Below, piece by piece: positions 22,904-34,975 of a stretch of DNA of 64,000 nucleotides. Source of the DNA: Henckelia pumila. Taxonomy: Eukaryota > Streptophyta > Magnoliopsida > Lamiales > Gesneriaceae. The stretch spans positions 2,356,001-2,420,000 of the forward strand of contig NC_133121.1 in NCBI RefSeq assembly GCF_033568475.1, written 5' to 3'. The number at the start of each line of letters is the position of its first letter. Position 1 is the first letter of the stretch. The translations under genes were made by a program, and so were the position numbers. The notes under the pieces were generated by a model, which searched no databases, was not told the origin of the DNA, and was given only the letters and a program-made list of their open reading frames with translations.

Positions 22904-23974
22904 ATGGAGAAGCTCAACTACCATGAGTCAAAATTCACCGACCAAAACGGGCTTCAACGGTCCATTTTGGTACCCGTTGTTCAGGATCTGGCCCGTTTAA
23001 ATACCCTTCCCCAACAATTCATTCAACGCCGCGCCACCGCGGCCAGTACTTTCACTCCCGCGGTGATAGACATGGCCGGGCTCCGGGACGGGCCCGGTTC
23101 CTCTTCTCGAGCTGCTGAGCTTCAAAAACTTGGGCGAGAAGCCCGAGATTGGGGCTTGTTTTTGATAGCAAATCACGGGCTGGTCTTGAGCGACGTGGAA
23201 CAGTCGGTTAGGGGTTTTTTCCAGCTGCCGTTTGAGGAGAAGAAGCGTAGTGTGGGGACGTACATGAGTGTCGATAACTTGGGATACGGCCGGAGTTTCG
23301 TGAAATCGGAGGATCAGGTTTTGGATTGGATCGATCGGTTGGCCATGAAAGTCGCTCCCAAAGCCGCCACCGATGGGTTGGCCGTCTGGCCTATCAAACC
23401 GCCGAATTTCAGGCGGGCCATGGAGAAATACGCCGACGGTGCTCGAAAAACACTCGACGAGCTGCTGCAAGCGCTGGCCGAAGCATCATCGGTCGATAAA
23501 CGAGCATTTTCCCAATACTTCGATCAAGAATCAAGTGAAATCAATGTTAGAATCAACTACTATCCACCGAGCCCGGATCCTACCTCAACATTGGGCATAA
23601 CTGCGCACAGCGATGCGAGTGCTCTAACTCTTCTGACCCAATTCGAATCCTCAAATGGTCTCCAAATTTTCAAAGATGATCAATGGTTTACGGTGCACTG
23701 GCCGTGCAACACTTTGCTTGTAACTATTGGAGATCTAATGGAAATAATGAGCAATGGCATTTTCAAAAGCCCGTGGCATCGGGCCGCCTCGCAGTCGCAG
23801 CTGGACCGGTTTTCGGTGGCGTTGTTTTATAACCCACCGGCCGGAGTCGAGATCGGGCCTGTACAAGATGGGATGTACAAGAAAGTTGTGGTGAGTGAGT
23901 ATATAGAAAATTTATATAAAGTTAGTCCCGCGCCTTGTAAACAAGCCATTATGTTCGCTAAAGAAAATGAATAA
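22904..23974 (+). CDS. 2-oxoglutarate/Fe(II)-dependent dioxygenase (DOXC class)
   Basis: Single-exon gene for 356 residues. The N-terminal DIOX_N half contains GLFLIANHGL (84-93). The C-terminal double-stranded beta-helix has the iron ligands His235 and Asp237 (TAHSDAS) and His292 (SPWHRA), and the 2-oxoglutarate-binding Arg302/Ser304 (DRFSVALF); NYYPPSP (218-224) is the usual family block. All catalytic residues are intact. Soluble, cytosolic. The class performs hydroxylation, demethylation or desaturation of flavonoids, alkaloids, coumarins and hormones. The 'VPVVQDLAR...P..FI' start resembles the SRG1/codeine-O-demethylase-like branch, but the substrate cannot be read from sequence. Most family members have introns, so the intronless structure is a little unusual. 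It lies 1.5 kb from the SCPL array. Confidence 0.93.
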   Translation: MEKLNYHESKFTDQNGLQRSILVPVVQDLARLNTLPQQFIQRRATAASTFTPAVIDMAGLRDGPGSSSRAAELQKLGREARDWGLFLIANHGLVLSDVEQSVRGFFQLPFEEKKRSVGTYMSVDNLGYGRSFVKSEDQVLDWIDRLAMKVAPKAATDGLAVWPIKPPNFRRAMEKYADGARKTLDELLQALAEASSVDKRAFSQYFDQESSEINVRINYYPPSPDPTSTLGITAHSDASALTLLTQFESSNGLQIFKDDQWFTVHWPCNTLLVTIGDLMEIMSNGIFKSPWHRAASQSQLDRFSVALFYNPPAGVEIGPVQDGMYKKVVVSEYIENLYKVSPAPCKQAIMFAKENE

Positions 23975-25129
23975 TATTCGTGCTCTATATAGTCTATGTG
24001 ACTATGTATATGTAGTTTATTTGATAAAAAAATCTCAAATTTTAGATGACGTTTCAAAGTCGAATCGAGATCATTTATAACAATCCCTTCCCAAATTCAG
24101 GAAAAAAATAAAAATTCTATGGGATATGGTGATGGTCTATGTATTTTTTTAAAGTCATGTTTGGTTGGGGAGATGGAGTTTGATTTTTTTTTTATTATTA
24201 TTTTTCTAATAAACCTCATGTATCAATCAACCAGATAATAACTCATAGTTTACAAATGGACTCAGAAATAAAAGGCAAGACTCTGTAAAAGCCCCAAAAG
24301 ATAACCCACTGAGAAGTAAAAGTGTGCGCTGGATGATTCGCATTGTGCCGCCAAGCTTGAACCTTCTGGTTGGACTATTTTAATAATTCAATGTCATGAA
24401 CTGTTTGGCGACAATTTTATGTATTGATTTTTTATTTAAAATAAATCAAATCCATTGAACCTAAAGTCACAAACAATATTATCCTTCTTTTTTTAATTTA
24501 TATTTATTATTATTTAAAATAATAAATTTTAATTTAATCTCTTATATCAAATTTATTTAACAAATAAAAAAGACATTATTTACAAAAAAATATGTGAGAG
24601 AAGATTTCAAAAAGAACCAAAAAAAAAAAAAAAAGAATTCTCATTTGAAGATAAGGTCAAATATATAAGTACAACGAGAAGTTGGGCACCTATTACTATT
24701 TATTTATTTCCAATTTATTACTAGTACGTGTCTTCCAATTTGTCATAATTCGCAAATACTTTTCATGTATTTCTAATTTATTATTAGTACGTGTCTTCCA
24801 ATTGTTCTAAATTCGCAAATTGCAACCATAGGATTTTCTTAAAACTATCCGACTAACCAGCTTCTAGCAGATCTAGCTCCATCCTCTCGCTTTTTTAAAA
24901 CTCCGATCATGTTAATTATTTTTAATAATATTATTAATTATTATTAACAAAAAATTCAATTGCTTCCACGCAGCTGAGTTTTGCTTACTTACGAAGTTAT
25001 TCTGACGCGCTTTACACGCGTAAAACCCAATCTCTCCACCTTCTTCAAATCGATCACCCCCACTTATAACCTACCCCTCTGCAACAAATACTCTAACCGC
25101 TTGAATTTCAGAGATTACAAAGCAAAAAC
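23975..25129. other. Intergenic DNA between dioxygenase and CYSTM genes
   Basis: No gene seen. AT-rich with poly-A/T runs. Contains a short imperfect direct repeat (TTCCAATTTGTC / ACGTGTCTTCCAATTG words at about 24710-24800). The last ~150 bases are a CT-rich leader-like region. Confidence 0.5.
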
Positions 25130-26453
25130 ATGAGTTACTACAATCAGAATCAACCTCCAGTTGGTGTTCCTCCCCCTCAAGGTAAAGCTATACCCCATAA
25201 GTAAATTCAGTTTTTTAGCATGAATTTGTTTTTTGATTGATGGGTTGTTATGTGTAGGTTATCCGCAGGAGGGGTACGGCAAGGATTCGTATCCTCCGCA
25301 GGGGTACCCGCAACAGGGTTACCCTCCGCAAGGATACCCGCAACAGGGATATCCGCCGCAGTACGGCGGGCAGCCGCCTCAACAACAGCAATCCGGCGGC
25401 AGTTCCGGGCTATTGCAAGGATGGTACGTTACTACGATCTGTTTTCGAGTTGTTTTTCTGTTATAATCTGCTTGTTTTTCGTGTGGATATGTTTGTTTTG
25501 TTGATTGGCCTGGATTTTGATTTGGGGTCGATTCGGATTCGAAATATATTTCATTTGCTTTGTTTGCTGGTTTTGGCGAGGCCTGGTGACTCGCCGATTG
25601 GTGCGAGAGAGAAGAAAATGTTGTCGAATCTGCCCTCCTTGCCACAGTGGTTCCGAGGGCGTTTTCAGGTCACCTGGGCCTGTTCTGTCTTTTTCAATAT
25701 GATTTTTAGATGATGCTATCATCCACCCGGTTGTGTTATTGGCCGATACGTCCGGGTTCTTAGGTTCTGAATTTCTTGCCAGCTATAAAATTGATTGATT
25801 TTGATATCAATAGTTGCTTGACTTCTTGAAACATCATTTTTTTCAAAGGAAGTCAAAAATTGAGACATGCTAAGAGTACTGATGTTACTATTATTCTATT
25901 TGGGAGGTCAAAATCTGTTCCTTACTTTTTTTATAATTTGAAAACAATGAATCGAAAAAAAACAAAAAAAACAACTAGCAACCCTGATATATGCTTGTGT
26001 AAAATAAAAAAGATAATACATCAAAGTAACTCGAATACTGAACTAGACGAGGCCTCTGCATCTTCTTTAAAATTTTCGTCCAAGGCACCATTTCATTTAA
26101 TGTAATGTCTTCGACGGTGTTTTTTGTAATAAGCCACGGTATAGGGTTAGGGGTGCGGTCAAGTCGTCCTCGGTTTGTTGTGAGAGTACACATTCGCTAT
26201 GTAAGCCCTTACAAACCATGTCTGAGTCGAGTAGCTCTCGTAATTCCGAGTTCATCGTAAGGAGTTCATTTGTTTAGGACATGTTGCTAGAGGGTGATCT
26301 CAATGGTTGTCACTTGTCTGAATTCCTCGATGTTTTTGTTTTTTGATATATTGAGTATTTGTAGGAGGAATTTGCTACTAATACTTAGTTTGCTCTGTTG
26401 TGTTCAGTTTGGCTGCTCTATGCTGCTGTTGCCTCCTTGATGCCTGCTTCTGA
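25130..26453 (+). CDS. CYSTM-domain small tail-anchored protein (WIH-like)
   Basis: Three exons: 25130-25181, 25258-25423 and 26408-26453, coding for 87 residues. The N-terminus is polar (MSYYNQNQPPVGVPPPQ). A run of GYPQQGYPPQ-type repeats follows (about residues 18-50), then a Q/G/S linker, and the C-terminus is the hallmark cysteine-rich transmembrane module (GCLAALCCCCLLDACF, then stop). The last exon is only 46 bp and lies 984 bp from exon 2, so a simple frame search misses it; the junction codon (TG + T = Cys) keeps frame. CYSTM proteins are membrane-associated, form dimers through the cysteines and take part in stress responses; WIH1/WIH2 act in germline specification in Arabidopsis. 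Assignment to a named member is not possible. Confidence 0.85.
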
Positions 26454-27722
26454 TGATGAAATTATGGATGGATAGACTGCGACATTTTCAATAAATAAAC
26501 AAATAATATTGTACTGGTCAGAGAATTTTATTTCACCGTGTTTTCGGATCACAATGTTTCCCTTTCTTTTGTTATGATTGTTGTGAGTTTTTGTCGTTAA
26601 ATGACTTTACATATATCGCTGTGTTCTTGCCGTCTCCTTAAATTTGAAATTTCTTACGTAGGTGTTACGCCAATTGTTTCGGAAGTGATATTTTGTTATA
26701 AAACTATTTTGTCACCTTTTGTCAAATTATTTCTATGAGCATAAATGAAATCTTCGATTAAAGTAGTAATGTATAACTCACTTTTGCATAAATATATAGT
26801 ATCGATTATTAATCACCATATACATATTGATCGAGTGTGTGCGACGCATTATGCGTAAAAATTCCTTGCAATTTTATGTCTCAAAATTTCGTTTTACTTT
26901 ACTAACCTAAGAAAATATAACTTGTACACTTGAGCCACACATTGTATTCTTGAGAAACATGTTATATCGAAATAAATCAAGGTAATTCTTGGTACTTAAT
27001 TTACATTAAGAAATAGAGACAGTATTGTGATACACGGGAAAAATCGCAATAAATTAAATGTTGTTGTTATTATTATTATTATTATTATACGTGTGTGTGT
27101 GGGAGGAATGGGCTAGCTATCGTCATTTTATGTTATATTTATAGATTATGTATTTTATTATGTTTTAATGCAATGCGTTTAATTGATTCTCTGAATTTAA
27201 ACTAAAAAATTGTGGAATATATTGGATGATCAATTCAACCTATTATATGAAAATATAGAAAATATGTTACTCTAATGTACCCAATTAACTCACGATCGTT
27301 TTGGTGAGGATCCACCCTCCTCCGGCATTTATTTCATTTAAATAGAATGTAAAGATATATAGAAATGAAATGATAATAAAGATATACTGCGAACTCTAAA
27401 CCATTTTATCTCGATTTTTATACTTATAATAATAATATATTTTCATTTTTTCTTCTTTTCAATTAGGGGTCATCTTTAAATTCTCCTCTCTCAGATTTAG
27501 TTATTAGTCAAGATGCTTAATTGCTTATATATGCTAGTGTCTTTTTTGCAAGCATATATCTAAGCATGATAATATTTATTCTTTTTAAATTAATTATTTT
27601 TGAATAATAGAACTATCTAAAATTTTAGAACATGGACAAAAAGATGTGACCGATGATTTTTTTAAAAAAATACTATTAAATCATATTGTCCTCCGGAAAA
27701 TTTAGTTGCTTATAAGCTTATT

Positions 27723-27723
<1 letters not shown>

Positions 27724-27779
<56 letters not shown>

Positions 27780-27780
27780 T
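27724..27780. repeat. (ATT)n microsatellite
   Basis: About 19 uninterrupted ATT/TTA units; a shorter tract of the same type is at 27066-27088. Confidence 0.9.
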
Positions 27781-27891
27781 ATTTTATATATATTTTGTTC
27801 TCATCTTCTTTTGTGTTGGAACATGAGAATTTTTTGCTTTAGTTAATAAATGTTGTAATAGACAATTTGTCTCATTTTTAATAAAGTTACA

Positions 27892-27950
27892 TAGTGTTTG
27901 AAATTCCTTTTAGGAATTATGAGTTTTTCTAAAAGTAACCCCAAACACTA
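27892..27950. mobile_element. Mini-hairpin MITE, TAGTGTTTG family
   Basis: 59 bp bounded by TAGTGTTTG and CAAACACTA, with an inner inverted pair TTTTAGGAA / TTTCTAAAA. The same terminal words bound elements at 31005, 48771 and 59983. Confidence 0.5.
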
Positions 27951-28104
27951 CCTTACTCTAAACAAAACTATTATTTTAGGAAAATAAAAAATATTAATAA
28001 TGCTCTATAATTAAGACTCAATTATAATTTTCAATAAAAATTCACCCAATCAATTAGAAATCGGTTAATGTCATAGCTTCAATTTTAATTAAATAGTATA
28101 GTAG

Positions 28105-28490
28105 ACACCGTTCTGTTTACCATATTACTAATATATGTATAACTCATCCCATCATACCTCACGTTCTTTTCATAATATTATTTATCCATATATTAAATAT
28201 TTATTTTACATCAATCAAATAATTAATTATTTATCTCATATCAATCAAATCATTGAATTCAAATTACTATATTACTCTTATAAATAATATAATTTTTATT
28301 TTATTTATTGTTAAAAGGACAAAATAATCATTTAACATTTTTATATAAAATTTAATCAATCAAATCAAATAAACCATAATCTATCAATCAAATCCAATAT
28401 TATTTTAACTATCATTTCTTATTTATTTCTATTACATTATATTACTTATCTATATATTACTTATATCATACCTCAAACCAAACGGTGCTT
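28105..28490. mobile_element. MITE-like element
   Basis: About 385 bp with inverted ends CACCGTTCTGTTTACC (left) and GGTTTGAGG/CAAACGGTG (right: CAAACCAAACGGTGC), and repeated inner words ATCAATCAAAT. The ends match the 'CACCGTTTGGTTT' style of many plant MITEs. No clear target duplication found. Confidence 0.45.
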
Positions 28491-29444
28491 TAAATATAGT
28501 ATTGTCAAAATAGATTATTATTATTTATATAAATTACTTCAAAATGATTTTAGTAATATATGAAAAAAGATTTCATTTTAATAAACCAATATTCTATTTA
28601 AAATATTTCATTTTCATGTGCATAGAAAATCCAGGTGGAGGCAAGATACAATACAAATACCGTTAGGTACAAATGGAAAATTTCATCCAACCAGTTTTAC
28701 CCAATGTATAATGGCTCAAATTATGCGGGTCGCACATGATTAATATGATATTATTGTGATTTGAAGTAATGTAAGAGTTCCATTTTACCCATGACACATG
28801 GACATTATGACCATGGGAGCCCATGGGATAGGATCAAGTAACCGGTACAAATCATGGTTGTGCCAAGGAATTGGTATTCGTAGACAAGGCGATGAACAAT
28901 AAAAGGCGACTAATTTCCAAGTTCAGATCTTTAAATCAAATCTGCAATCTTTAGGTTTCAGGTAACTCTACATCACTTTCCTCGTTCAATTCCTGATTTC
29001 CTAATCACGGTTTTGAGAATTTTGTTATTTGCACCATATGATTAGGGTTTCCACGGCGCGTTCTTAATCGCAATCCTCTTGATTTTTTGATTCAATTTAG
29101 GATAATCTTGTCAAATTTGCTTAATTTAGATGTAATTAGATGTACGAGAACTCTGATTAGTCAGTTCTTTCTGCCGCTTTATTTTTTGTATGCGTGTGGA
29201 ATTTTTGTTGAGGAAGTAGGATCCGGATTTTTTTTTAACAAAAATGAAATTCAATTGAATATTTAAGAACATTGACATTTAATTTGTTGTAAATGGTAAG
29301 GAAACTACCCTTTTGATTTCATCTTGATAAGGATAGGACACTGGAGCAATTCCAGCCCTTTTGAGTTTTAGCTAGAATATGCAACCTTTTGCATACTTTT
29401 TGAGCTGAATTCATGAGCAGCTGTTGTCTTCCTAAAATTGGTGG

Positions 29445-30874
29445 ATGGGAGCGCCAAAGCAAAAGTGGACTCCTGAAGAAGAAGCAGCTCTTAAAGCTGG
29501 GGTCCTTAAGCATGGGCCTGGGAAATGGCGGACGATCCTCAAGGATCCACAATTTAGTGGAGTTTTGTGTCTGCGATCCAACGTTGATCTCAAGGTAGAT
29601 TTTTTCTTTTGGTTCTGTATCATTTTATGTTATCGTAACGGTATTCTGAAGTATAGATGCTGAAAGATTCATGTGCTTGTGTTTGATAATATCAATATTA
29701 ATGTTTGTTAGGACAAATGGCGGAATATTAGTGTTATGGCGAATGGATGGGGTTCCAGGGAGAGGGCTAGGTTAGCATTAAAGAGGATACAACCAGCCCC
29801 TAAACGTGGAGAGAGCTCAGTGGCTCTTTCGATCATTAGTCAAAGTGATGAGGAAATGCCTCACCCAAGCCCTCTTGCTGTTTCTGGTGCTTCGTCACCA
29901 GCTGATGGTCCAAAGAGAGCTATAATGAGGTTAATTATTTAATGTGAAAGCTTCACAGTTTTTGAAGTCATGTTTTCAGAATTGATCCACCTGAACATGT
30001 TTATTGTCCAATTTTCACATATTGTAGCACTTCCTCCGTCCAGAAACTTAAATAAATCAAATTAGCAAATGATTATTTCCCAGAGACAAGGATAGGAAAA
30101 AAAAAGCATGGTTGAGTTAGATAGCATTCTATTTGCTTCTTGGGAGCAGGTACTCTAGTTTATTTACTCACTGTACATGGCTTTGAAGCAATGTGTGGGT
30201 TTTAACGTGCAAGTTTCTTCATATGCCGCCCATGCTCTTAGATTGATTTAAGGCTTTCAGAGTAATATATTCATATTTGGATTTTTTAGTTATATATATA
30301 CTCAGATTAAGACCAGAAGAGGATAAGGAGATTATTTATTGGTATCTTGGGACGATTTGCTTGTACTGCTAATACTTAGTTACCAGGATACTTATTTCTT
30401 TACTTTGTTATTATAGGCTGGACAATCTCATCATTGAGGCCATAAACAAATTAAAGGAGCCTGGGGGTTCTAACAAGACAACCATAGCTGCATACATAGA
30501 GGTGCCTTATCTACTTGAGTCTATTAAATGAAGTGGAATTTATTCATTAATCGGGTTGAAGAAGTAGTCTGTCTCTGAATATTGGCTTTGAAGAGTTCCA
30601 CGTTGGATACTATATGCTCTAGAACATCACAATGCCTTTGCCATTTACTCCACCAACATAAGAAATGCATTTGGCTACTTACAATGTTGTTCTTTTCCAA
30701 CTATGTCTTATTGGAACAGTTGTTTCTTCCCCAAACAATTATGCTGTACTATCAAAAAAAAAAAAAGAAAAAAATTATGCGGTGGTACAATAGATAATTG
30801 TTGTAGTACCATACAAATTCATGACAACCATTTCAAGAAACCTCTTCTGTTTATTTATTTTTCTTTTCTGGTGT

Positions 30875-30906
<32 letters not shown>

Positions 30907-32675
30907 GTTACGATGGTTCATAAATTAATTTCATGAATTCTTGACTGAAACTGGTCTCTTAAGAGCCAGTTTTGACACAAACATAATTTAGGTGTTTACT
31001 TAGCTAGTGTTTGGGAGAGCTTCTAGGAAGCACTTCTCTGCTTTTCCTTAACAAAATTTTGAAATTTTGTGAAATTTTGTTTATGGAAAGCTAAGAAGTG
31101 CTTTCGAGAATCTCTCCCAAACACTACCACTCACACTACCTTACTCTTTGGCAGATGTTGTCCATAAGAAAATTTTGTTTTTTGCACCAGGTTTGATTTA
31201 ATAATCTCTTGCAGGCTAGAAATTCCCATTCACCATTTATAAGAAATCAAACAATATTTTGAGTTTTATTGGTCGTAGATATTTTCTTTTTGAACAGGTG
31301 TACACCATTTATTTCAGTGATGACTTCATTCGAGAATATTTGTCTTGTGAATTTAAGTTAGACTGTCAATGAAAACAGGGTGATTCAGTCTTGTAAGTGT
31401 TCACTCTAAGTTGCTGCATCTTGAAAACTGGATACTTTTGGGACAGACTAATTAATAATTATCTATCTTTGTATAACATTCGTGATACCAGTGGAACACT
31501 TATTAGGCTTCATGGTTTATATTTTAACATGAGAATAATCAAAGACCCATGATAGTCAGTTATCTTTTGTCTTTTTATTGCTACGAAAGGCAAGCACTTT
31601 TATTTTGGGTATTTCATGCCCGCCTGTAGGACATAGAAATAATATTATATGACTAGAGGAATAAAATCAAGTTGCAGCTATCTTTTTCTGATCTTAACTG
31701 TTTCTATAGGATCAATACTGGGCACCTCCAAACTTCAAGAGGATATTGTCAGCAAAACTGAGGCATTTGGCTACAAATGGAAAACTTATTAAGGTATTAT
31801 TGGGTTTTTATTTCTAAATATCTTGGTTATTGATTGCTTATTTGCTTTGAAGGACAATTAAACTTAGAAGGTTTAACTTCCTTAAATGCTAAATTTGATG
31901 AATTTGAAGTTGTGGTTACTTGACTTGAATTATTGAAGTCTGTGTTTTGCAGATGAAACGCAAGTACAGAATAGCTGTGACATCCAAATTATCTGAAAGG
32001 AGAAAGAATCCATCTGTCTCCCTTCATGAAGGAAAACAAAAGATATCTCGAAGAATTGACAGCAATGATGTAAGTGAAAAATCTCAGGTTGATTTAGAGT
32101 TAGCCAAGATGAAGCGCATGACTCCAGAAGAAGCTGCAGCAGCTGCAGCTAAGGCTGTTGCTGAAGCAGAAGCTGCAATGGCTGAAGCTGAAATTGCTGC
32201 ACAAGAGGCTGAGGCAGCCGAAGCGGATGCTGAAGCAGCTCAGGCTTTTGCAGATGCGGCACTGAAGATGCTGAAAGAGAGAAACACCCCTCAAATGGTA
32301 AATATTTTTTTAGCATTCTTCTCTTCTTTTTTATCATTGTGGAAACTAAAAATAGGCTCCTTGCTGTAAGTTCATTTAATTGTAAATGATGATCTTGAGA
32401 AAGTAGTTGAATGTTTCTTGTGAATATGGAAAAGAATGATAAACAGGCTCATGAACATGAGATCTACGATCTAGATTGCGGATGCAATTTAAGGTATCCA
32501 ACATAATTATAGGTGATTGGTCTTAAGTTTATTTATCATAATATCCTTTATTTGGTAGTTGGATTTGCTCTTATTGCCAGTTCGTTTAGTTGAACCACAT
32601 TGCAGATAACGTACTCTCTATCTCTGCCTGAACTTATTTTGTCATTTGCAGAATGTACAGATGATTCGTGCTTAA
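29445..32675 (+). CDS. TRB-type telomere repeat-binding protein (Myb - H1/H5 - coiled coil)
   Basis: Six exons give 301 residues: 29445-29594, 29712-29929, 30417-30501, 31710-31793, 31953-32297, 32652-32675. The N-terminal single Myb/SANT domain (residues 5-60; [16 protein letters not shown], then telobox signature [12 protein letters not shown]) binds telomeric DNA. An H1/H5-like globular domain lies at about 124-190 ([18 protein letters not shown] ... [20 protein letters not shown]). An Ala/Glu-rich coiled coil covers about 235-290. The last exon codes only for NVQMIRA. Length and order are those of Arabidopsis TRB1-3. Family role: a nuclear protein binding telomeres and telobox promoters, recruiting PRC2 and telomerase partners. 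An intron-borne hairpin MITE sits at 31005-31126. All junctions keep frame; start chosen at the conserved MGAPKQKWT. Confidence 0.93.
30878..30903. repeat. (TA)n microsatellite in TRB intron 3
   Basis: Short uninterrupted TA tract. Confidence 0.8.
31005..31126. mobile_element. Foldback MITE in TRB intron 3
   Basis: Left end AGTGTTTGGGAGAGC and right end TCTCTCCCAAACACT are inverted copies. The inner pairs AAGCACTTCTCTGCTTTTCC and GGAAAGCTAAGAAGTGCTTT continue the hairpin over nearly the whole 120 bp. Non-coding. Confidence 0.7.
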
Positions 32676-33931
32676 GGATTTTCATTAGTTTCGGCAATTT
32701 TCAGTAAAGGATTCCTGCTGACTGAACCTGGGTTTTTTCTTCAGCCAACTTGGTGCTCCCCGACTGTAAATACGACGAAGCGTTTCTGGTAAAACTCAGG
32801 AATATATGAGCAATTGTGGGACTTCCTATTGCTAAATTCTTTAAACGATCTGCCTAGTTTATTGTAGAGTTTCTCTATGTATTCTTAACATCTTTTGTAT
32901 TGATGTTGAAGAAATTAAAAACTTTGCCTCATAAGCAAAGCAGTGATCGGGTAAAAAGTAACTTGAAATTATTATTTGGATGGAGTCTTTGACTTTATTG
33001 TTTCCAATTCAAAAATTTTGAAAACAACTGTTGGTAGATTTTTTTTAGTGGGAAGAGTGTTTGAAGTGAAAATGATATTCTGTTATTAAAAACTATTTGT
33101 CGTTTAATTTATGAATGGAAGATGCTTTACCCTTCGAAAATTTGTTTGTGGGAAGTTCATAGTATTTTGGAATGATGAGGTCAATTTTCCTTTGTTTTCG
33201 TTTTTGTTTTTTTTTTGGCAAGCAAAATAAGGGACTAATAAATGAAAATCAATTACTCAATCAACGTGGTTAAGAGACATTTAATGCATTTAAATTAAGC
33301 AACATTTTTTAATTTGTTGGTATTTGTTAACACTTAACATTAAAGGTATTTTTTCAGGGTCGGCCATGTGCCAAAAAAGGGTCAGCCACGCAGCCCCTAG
33401 TCGTATTAGCATGCGATCCGATATTTAATATCAAATTTATCCTTCATAATTATAAGATTTTCTTATACAATAATTATTTATTTAACTTTTATACAAACAT
33501 AAGATGTGTGTATCAATCAGGCACTATAGTATATATACTATGTCAATATCCAATTCTATACAAACAAAATAAAAACTTAATTACAAAATAAATACTTTAT
33601 AAGTCCCATTTTTATTAAAAGTGAATTACTTATTTAAATTTAAATGGATTCCAATCGTAATAAGATTGGGTCGTGCAAGTTTTAAATATAGATGCCCCGT
33701 TCACCGTTTGTCACATATTGCTGAATTTATCTTATTTGGCACTGCGCATTTCATTGTAAAATAGAATTAGTTTTAACTTTTACGTACCTTGCCTATTTGT
33801 GTCAAAGAAAATAAAAGTCGTCGGGTGATGTTTTTGCTCGTGTTTCAATATTGATATATAACAATCATATGGATTAAGAATTTGCAGTAATTTAGAAGTA
33901 GATAATACATTCTACCGACAATACAACAACC
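32676..33931. other. Intergenic DNA between TRB and tRNA-Pro
   Basis: 3' flank of TRB then AT-rich spacer. No gene, element or strong repeat recognised; a short GC-richer patch lies at 33355-33425. Confidence 0.5.
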
Positions 33932-34003
33932 GGGCATTTGGTCTAGTGGTATGATTCTCGCTTCGGGTGCGAGAGGTCCCGAGTTCGATTCTCGGAATGC
34001 CCC
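33932..34003 (+). tRNA. tRNA-Pro (anticodon CGG)
   Basis: 72-nt cloverleaf. The acceptor stem GGGCATT pairs with AATGCCC (33996-34002), with discriminator C. The D-arm holds the A box (TGGTCTAGTGGT), the anticodon stem TCTCGC/GCGAGA closes the loop TTCGGGT with anticodon CGG, and the T-arm carries GGTTCGATTC-type B box (GAGTTCGATTC). No intron. Preceded by a CAA-rich stretch (ACAACAAC) as is usual for plant tRNA genes, and followed within ~25 bp by a T-run usable as a Pol III terminator. Confidence 0.96.
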
Positions 34004-34441
34004 CAATTTATTTCTTAAAAATCATTTTTATTTCTTCTCAGTTGACTTTCTATAGCTTTTCGGTGCGGAGCAATTAAAACGTACGTGTACTTTCTCTGTA
34101 CTATATATTGCAAAATTCAATCTTTTATTTTAATTTTTCGGAATATTTATTTTTCAAAATATACCAGCCTAACTCTATTGATTATTCCATTATCCATATC
34201 TAATATTGTTTGCAACAATTTTATCCATAGAAATTAAAAGTGCTAGCTCCATAGAATCAAGCAAAAATCGATCAAGTAATTTAATTTTTATTATATTAGT
34301 AATAGTGAACGAACTGTATGTGAGTAATAATAATAATGACCGTAATTTATATATAGTATTAAAGTGATAACATTATTTTTGTTATTTAATTAAACACTCA
34401 GTTTAAGTAATTTTTTCTAATTATAAATCCCCCTAAGACTA
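34004..34441. other. AT-rich intergenic DNA after the tRNA
   Basis: Nothing recognised beyond the Pol III terminator-like T-runs. Confidence 0.5.
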
Positions 34442-34662
34442 GGCCGGGATACCGAGCTAAAGTACCGACTTTTCGGCATACCGTACCGAATTTTTTTTGA
34501 AATATAGATATTTTTTGGTATATTAATTTTTTTTTGTATCTATATGGTACCACTATAGATTTTTTTTATACCAACATTTCCGAATTTTGATATCGGTATC
34601 GGTATGAATTTTTTTTATGCTAATATTTTTTATACGGTATAATACCGAAAACTCACCCCTAC
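34442..34662. mobile_element. Short non-autonomous element with 9-bp target duplication
   Basis: 221 bp rich in 'CGGTAT/ATACCG' words, starting GGCCGGGATACCG and ending CTCACCCCTAC. It is flanked on both sides by CTAAGACTA (34433-34441 and 34663-34671). The 9-bp flanking repeat fits a Mutator-like or similar DNA transposon relic. The inner 'TTTTCGG...ATACCG' words form inverted pairs. Confidence 0.65.
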
Positions 34663-34975
34663 CTAAGACTAATTTATAGCTAATGTAATTTTAGAAAGAA
34701 TTTAGTGGCAAAAAAAAAACAGGGAGTTTAGTGAAAGAGGAAGATAATTTAGCAATTTTAGATCTAAATAAAAGAAACCTTGAATTAAATTTTGAGAGAA
34801 AATAAGATGAAATTGTTTTTATGTAATTTGACACAGTACCAAAACAATTATTGCGACATTCCAAACTATTAATACTTAATATAGTATATATTATATTATA
34901 AACATATCTATTTCATCACTAGCACAAAACCATTGCATGTTACGCTCATGCCTTCAGATATCATGCAAAAACACT
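34663..34975. other. 3' flank of the GH10 gene
   Basis: AT-rich, non-coding; should contain the 3' UTR of the minus-strand xylanase gene. Confidence 0.5.

Larger units (their letters stand above)
26454..29444. other. Long AT-rich intergenic region with microsatellites and MITE-like pieces
   Basis: No coding region supported. Holds (ATT)n at 27066-27088 and 27724-27780, a small hairpin element at 27892-27950 and a MITE-like block at about 28105-28490. The last ~500 bp (from about 28920) look like the leader of the TRB gene. A likely 5'-UTR intron starts at CAG|GTAACT (28960) and ends before the ATG at 29445. Confidence 0.5.

Noticed and set aside
23373-23600. 75-residue frame inside the dioxygenase
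   Set aside because: Out-of-frame shadow of a gene whose catalytic residues are all in the 22904 frame.
32100-32337. Ser/Cys/Gln-rich minus-strand frames
   Set aside because: Antisense of the Ala/Glu-rich coiled coil of the TRB protein; repetitive codons leave other frames open by chance.
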